DNA of 9,208 nt from Pseudoselenomonas ruminantium. Its GTDB lineage: Bacteria; Bacillota; Negativicutes; Selenomonadales; Selenomonadaceae. Each line of letters starts with the position of its first letter. Positions within the stretch are counted from its first letter, which is position 1. Positions 6,815 to 9,208 of the stretch are shown one piece after another. The notes beneath the pieces are model-generated. The model was not told the DNA's origin, made no database searches, and saw nothing but the letters and a program-made list of their open reading frames with translations. The stretch spans positions 1 through 9,208 of the forward strand of contig DJYL01000095.1 in assembly GCA_002448495.1 (NCBI GenBank), in the 5' to 3' direction. Both the position numbers and the translations under genes were made by a program.

Positions 6815-6843
6815 TTGCGAAATGAATTTAGAGATAGTATAAT
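6815..6843 (+). promoter_or_regulatory. Promoter of an intergenic small transcript
   Basis: TTGCGA (6815-6820), a spacer of exactly 17 bp and a perfect TATAAT (6838-6843) lie on the plus strand downstream of the XRE gene. No protein gene follows; the only thing ahead is a short stretch ending in a terminator. Confidence 0.55.
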
Positions 6844-6849
6844 GTAATT

Positions 6850-6926
6850 GACAATAAGGTGGTAAGGGACATAGACTTCCCAAAAAGAAAAGCCCTGCTG
6901 GAGTGACGACCAGCGAGGGGCTTTTT
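6850..6926 (+). ncRNA. Candidate small RNA or tiny-peptide transcript, about 77 nt
   Basis: Defined only by a promoter before it and a strong terminator at its end. The body contains an AAGGTGGT at 6856-6863 that resembles a ribosome binding site, but no ATG follows it. The only short frame is GTG at 6859 to TGA at 6906 (15 codons), which has no ribosome binding site of its own. Promoter, SD-like box and hairpin terminator in so little space resemble small type I toxin or holin-like toxin loci, and this could be a decayed copy of one. It could equally be a regulatory RNA. No family is assigned. Confidence 0.35.
6888..6926 (+). terminator. Rho-independent terminator of the small transcript
   Basis: AAAAGCCC (6888-6895) pairs with GGGCTTTT (6918-6925), and inside it GCTGG (6897-6901) pairs with CCAGC (6910-6914) around an 8-base loop; the hairpin ends in TTTTT. 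The minus strand also has a T-rich run after the stem, so it may work in both directions. Confidence 0.75.
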
Positions 6927-6935
6927 GTGTTTCCT

Positions 6936-7035
6936 AAAAAAAAATTAAGCCCGCGGACCGATGGTAGCTTTCCGCAGCTTTTGACAAGCCTGTCTAAGTA
7001 AAGGAAAGTTATCATCAGTCCGCGGGCGTCTTTTT
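6936..7035. terminator. Large bidirectional hairpin terminator after metQ
   Basis: Two 25-base arms (6949-6973 and 7003-7027) pair almost completely around a 29-base loop that holds a small GACA/TGTC hairpin of its own. The ten outermost pairs (GCCCGCGGAC) are perfect. Read on the minus strand it lies about 35 bases after the metQ stop and is followed by TTAA and nine T residues (6944-6936), a very strong terminator for metNIQ. Read on the plus strand it is followed by GTC and five T residues (7031-7035). It separates the convergent metQ and XRE/small-transcript units. The stem is much longer than an ordinary terminator needs. Confidence 0.8.
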
Positions 7036-7062
7036 GCCTCGAACTTACAATTCATTCAGCAA

Positions 7063-7878
7063 TCAAAATGCCGGCACAACCGCACCTTTATATTTTTCGT
7101 TGATGAAGTCCTTAACCTCTTTGCTCTGCAAAGCCTTAATCAGCGCCTGAATTTCCGGACGCTTTTCATCGCCTTCGCGAACCGCAACGATGTTCACATA
7201 GGGAGACGTGCTGTCTTCCATAAAGAGCGCATCTTTGGTCGGCACGAGGTTGACCTGCATAGCGTAGTTGGTGTTGATAACCGCTGCATCCACATCATCG
7301 AGCGTACGCGGAACCTGTGCAGCTTCTACTTCCTGGAACTTGAAGTTATGCGGATTGCCCGTTACATCCTGCACCGTAGCCTTTTCCTTCACGCCATCTT
7401 TCAACGTGATAAGACCTGCCTTCTGCAAAAGCAGCAGGGCGCGGCCGCCGTTGGTCGGGTCGTTCGGGATGGCAATAGCGGCACCATCTTTGAGTTCCTT
7501 CAGGTCTTTAACCTTCTTGGAGTATACCCCCATGGGCTCGATATGCACACCAAAGGCATTTTTCAGCTTGACTTCCTTATGTTCTTCCATGAAGTTCACC
7601 AGATACGGTTCATGCTGGAAGAAGTTGGCGTCCAGTTCCTTGTCATTAAGCGCCAGATTGGGCTGTACATAATCATTGAATTCTACGATTTCCAGCTTAA
7701 CGCCGTCCTTTTCCAGCAAAGGTTTTACGATTTCCAAAATCTCTGCATGGGGAACAGCCGTTGCACCGACCTTCAAGGTCTTGCTGTCCGTCTTTGCCGC
7801 CTGCTGCTCACCACCGCAGCCTGCAAAGGCCATGGCCGCAATCAGCAGCGTACCGATAAGTGCCAAAACTTTTTTCAT
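7063..7878 (-). CDS. metQ: Methionine-binding lipoprotein of the MetNIQ importer
   Basis: The substrate-binding subunit of the ABC methionine importer, an NlpA-family lipoprotein of 271 residues (normal length). The N-terminus is a lipoprotein signal peptide: MKK, a hydrophobic stretch and a lipobox ending AFAGC, so Cys21 would be lipidated. Phe at -3 is less common than Leu. Family marks include GATAVPHAEIL (38-48), ELDANFFQHEPYL (81-93), AIPNDPTNGGRAL (136-148) and NPHNFKFQEVEAAQVPR (175-191). AGGAGGT at 7885-7891 lies six bases before the ATG. It follows metI by 29 bp and is the last gene of the metN-metI-metQ unit, with the large hairpin terminator after it. MetQ proteins bind L- or D-methionine; other NlpA substrates are possible, but the metNI context, with a NIL domain in MetN, supports methionine. 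Confidence 0.95.
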   Translation of the reverse strand: MKKVLALIGTLLIAAMAFAGCGGEQQAAKTDSKTLKVGATAVPHAEILEIVKPLLEKDGVKLEIVEFNDYVQPNLALNDKELDANFFQHEPYLVNFMEEHKEVKLKNAFGVHIEPMGVYSKKVKDLKELKDGAAIAIPNDPTNGGRALLLLQKAGLITLKDGVKEKATVQDVTGNPHNFKFQEVEAAQVPRTLDDVDAAVINTNYAMQVNLVPTKDALFMEDSTSPYVNIVAVREGDEKRPEIQALIKALQSKEVKDFINEKYKGAVVPAF

Positions 7879-7907
7879 GGGGATACCTCCTCCTTATAAA
7901 TGAATGC

Positions 7908-8561
7908 TTATTTCTTATCCAAGTGCCGGGCGATGGTATTACCTGCAAACTGTACCGCCTGCACGAGAACAATCAGAATGATAACCGTGGCAATCATCAC
8001 TTCCGGACGGAAACGCTGATAGCCGTAACGGATGGCCAAATCGCCCAAACCGCCGCCGCCGATAGCGCCGGCCATAGCCGACTCACCCACAAGGCTGATG
8101 ATTACCGTGGTCAGCTGCGCCACAATGCCGGGCATGGATTCCGGCAGCAGCACGCGGCTGATAATCTGCAAAGGCGTAGCCCCCATAGCCAGTGCAGCTT
8201 CGATAAGGCCATAAGGAACTTCCTTCAGACTGGTTTCCACCTGCCGCCCGATAAAGGGAACAGACGCGATAACCAGCGGCACCATCGCCGCTGTCGTGCC
8301 GATAGCTGAACCTACCAGCAGGCGGGTCAGCGGAATAATCGCCACCATCAGGATGATAAAGGGGATGGAACGAATCGCATTGACAATCGTGCCAATCACC
8401 TTATTTAGGACAGGGGCTTCTAAAATCTGTCCCTTATCCGTGGCGTAGAGAAGCACGCCCAAGGGAATGCCCAAAGCCGAGGCGATGGCCATGGAAACGG
8501 CTACCATGTAGACGGTTTCGCCCAAAGCCTTAGTCAGCAGAGGAATCATGTCGTTTGACAT
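7908..8561 (-). CDS. metI: Methionine ABC transporter permease
   Basis: The membrane subunit of the methionine importer, 217 residues, as expected for MetI. It has about five hydrophobic helices. The EAA coupling loop EAALAMGATPLQIISRVLLPESMPGI lies at residues 121-146 and contacts the MetN ATPase. The GGGGLGDLAIRYGYQRF stretch (168-184) is also typical of MetI. A TTG at 8567 is in frame, but the ATG at 8559-8561 has AGGAGG nine bases upstream, whereas the TTG would be only three bases away, so the ATG is chosen. The first 32 bases lie inside the end of metN, so the ribosome binding site is in metN and translation is probably coupled. Confidence 0.95.
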   Translation of the reverse strand: MSNDMIPLLTKALGETVYMVAVSMAIASALGIPLGVLLYATDKGQILEAPVLNKVIGTIVNAIRSIPFIILMVAIIPLTRLLVGSAIGTTAAMVPLVIASVPFIGRQVETSLKEVPYGLIEAALAMGATPLQIISRVLLPESMPGIVAQLTTVIISLVGESAMAGAIGGGGLGDLAIRYGYQRFRPEVMIATVIILIVLVQAVQFAGNTIARHLDKK

Positions 8562-9208
8562 AACCAATCACCTCCTCTTTTAAGTCACGGCTTTTGAGGT
8601 AATCAAGTGCCGCCTGCACTTGGGAATTTTCGCCCCGCAGGCCGATAATCATGCGGCCAAAGGGCGTGGATTTGATATGGTCGAGGTTGCCAAACAGCAG
8701 CGTGGTTTCCACTTCCGGGAATTTGCGAATCATATCGGCAATTACCGGGTCATCAGCCGACTCACCAATAAAGGTCAGCCGCATCAGGAGATAGGCGTCT
8801 TCTGCCGGTTCCGGGCTGATTTTGCCGCCGCGGAAAGCCGCGGGCAGGTCATTGGAAAGCAGCACACTGATAAACTCTTTCGTAATGGGCTGCTGCGGAT
8901 TAGTGAAGACTTCGAGCACCGTCCCCTGCTCGGCGATAACACCCTTGTCAATAACCGCCACCTTGTCGCAGATATCCTTGATTACCTGCATTTCATGGGT
9001 AATGACCACCACGGTGAGCTGCAATTTCTTGTTGATATCGCGAATCAGCTCCAAAATCGCCTTGGTGGTCTGCGGGTCAAGGGCGCTCGTGGCCTCGTCA
9101 CAGAGCAGCACCTTCGGCTCACTGGCGAGTGCCCTTGCGATGCCCACACGCTGTTTCTGCCCGCCGGAAAGCTGCGAAGGATATTGGCCGGCTTTCGCCT
9201 CCAGCCCC
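8530..9208 (-). CDS. metN: Methionine ABC transporter ATP-binding protein, 5' end cut by window
   Basis: The cytoplasmic ATPase subunit of the methionine importer. The frame is open to the window edge and 226 codons are visible. The Walker A part lies outside. Seen in order are the Q-rich signature approach QYPSQLSGGQKQRVGIARAL (ABC signature LSGGQ), Walker B with D-loop (VLLCDEATSALDP), and the H-switch VVVITHEM. A C-terminal domain of about 80 residues (from about LMRLTFIGESADDP to the end) fits the NIL domain, the ACT-like domain by which intracellular methionine inhibits transport in MetN proteins. The GTG at 9147 that begins a shorter frame is internal (in QKQRVGIA), not a start. The stop TAA at 8530-8532 is 32 bases inside metI. 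Any S-box or other regulator would lie upstream, outside the window. Confidence 0.95.
   Translation of the reverse strand, partial: GLEAKAGQYPSQLSGGQKQRVGIARALASEPKVLLCDEATSALDPQTTKAILELIRDINKKLQLTVVVITHEMQVIKDICDKVAVIDKGVIAEQGTVLEVFTNPQQPITKEFISVLLSNDLPAAFRGGKISPEPAEDAYLLMRLTFIGESADDPVIADMIRKFPEVETTLLFGNLDHIKSTPFGRMIIGLRGENSQVQAALDYLKSRDLKEEVIGYVKRHDSSAD
8571..8576 (-). promoter_or_regulatory. Ribosome binding site of metI inside metN
   Basis: AGGAGG (part of AGGAGGTGA) on the minus strand, nine bases before the metI ATG, lies within the last codons of metN. It decides the metI start between TTG and ATG. Confidence 0.6.

Noticed and set aside
6773..7015. 80-codon frame on the minus strand in the gap after metQ
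   Set aside because: It runs through both the large hairpin and the small-transcript terminator, has no ribosome binding site before its ATG, and its sequence is explained by the complements of those structures.
8530..9147. A complete short gene beginning at 9147
   Set aside because: The codon is an internal GTG within the ABC signature region. The frame continues to the window edge as metN.
1..9208. CRISPR array, tRNA, rRNA, insertion sequence or attachment site
   Set aside because: No regularly spaced repeats, cloverleaf-like segments, transposase motifs or flanking direct repeats were seen on either strand.

Overview
The window looks chromosomal and comes from a bacterium that is probably a Negativicute of the Selenomonas / Mitsuokella / Anaerovibrio type. 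The basis is Firmicutes-style AGGAGG ribosome binding sites, Firmicutes-like purA/purB and metNIQ proteins, and an AlgI-type O-acetyltransferase pair typical of envelope or exopolysaccharide modification. The genus is an inference, because the window contains no rRNA or other taxonomic marker.

Layout, left to right. (1) Positions 1-2205, minus strand: purB followed by purA (cut off at the window edge). These carry adenylosuccinate synthesis and cleavage, the branch from IMP to AMP. A consensus-like promoter at 2349-2377 drives them through a leader of about 137 nt. That leader contains a strong intrinsic terminator (2264-2317) before the purB start, so transcription attenuation is likely. (2) Positions 2417-3691, minus strand: a monocistronic AAA/STAND-like P-loop ATPase of unknown role, with its own promoter. 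(3) Positions 3921-6286, minus strand: two translationally coupled genes, an SGNH/AlgJ-like anchored protein and then an AlgI/DltB-like MBOAT membrane O-acyltransferase. They end in a clear terminator. (4) Positions 6394-6747, plus strand: a small XRE-type repressor, divergent from the acyltransferase pair. A perfect 19-bp palindrome fills the spacer of the pair's promoter and is the obvious operator. (5) Positions 6748-7062: a non-coding stretch holding a promoter, a short terminated transcript unit (about 77 nt) and a large 25-bp-stem hairpin with T-runs on both sides. (6) Positions 7063-9208, minus strand: metN (partial), metI and metQ, the ABC methionine importer.

The middle block (about 2400-6930) is visibly more AT-rich than the purine and methionine genes on either side. 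It carries genes with envelope-modification, regulator and orphan-ATPase flavour, so it looks like an accessory islet between two housekeeping operons. The most interesting items are the repressor/palindrome/acyltransferase module, the attenuator ahead of purB, the unassigned small transcript and giant hairpin downstream of the repressor, and the orphan ATPase.
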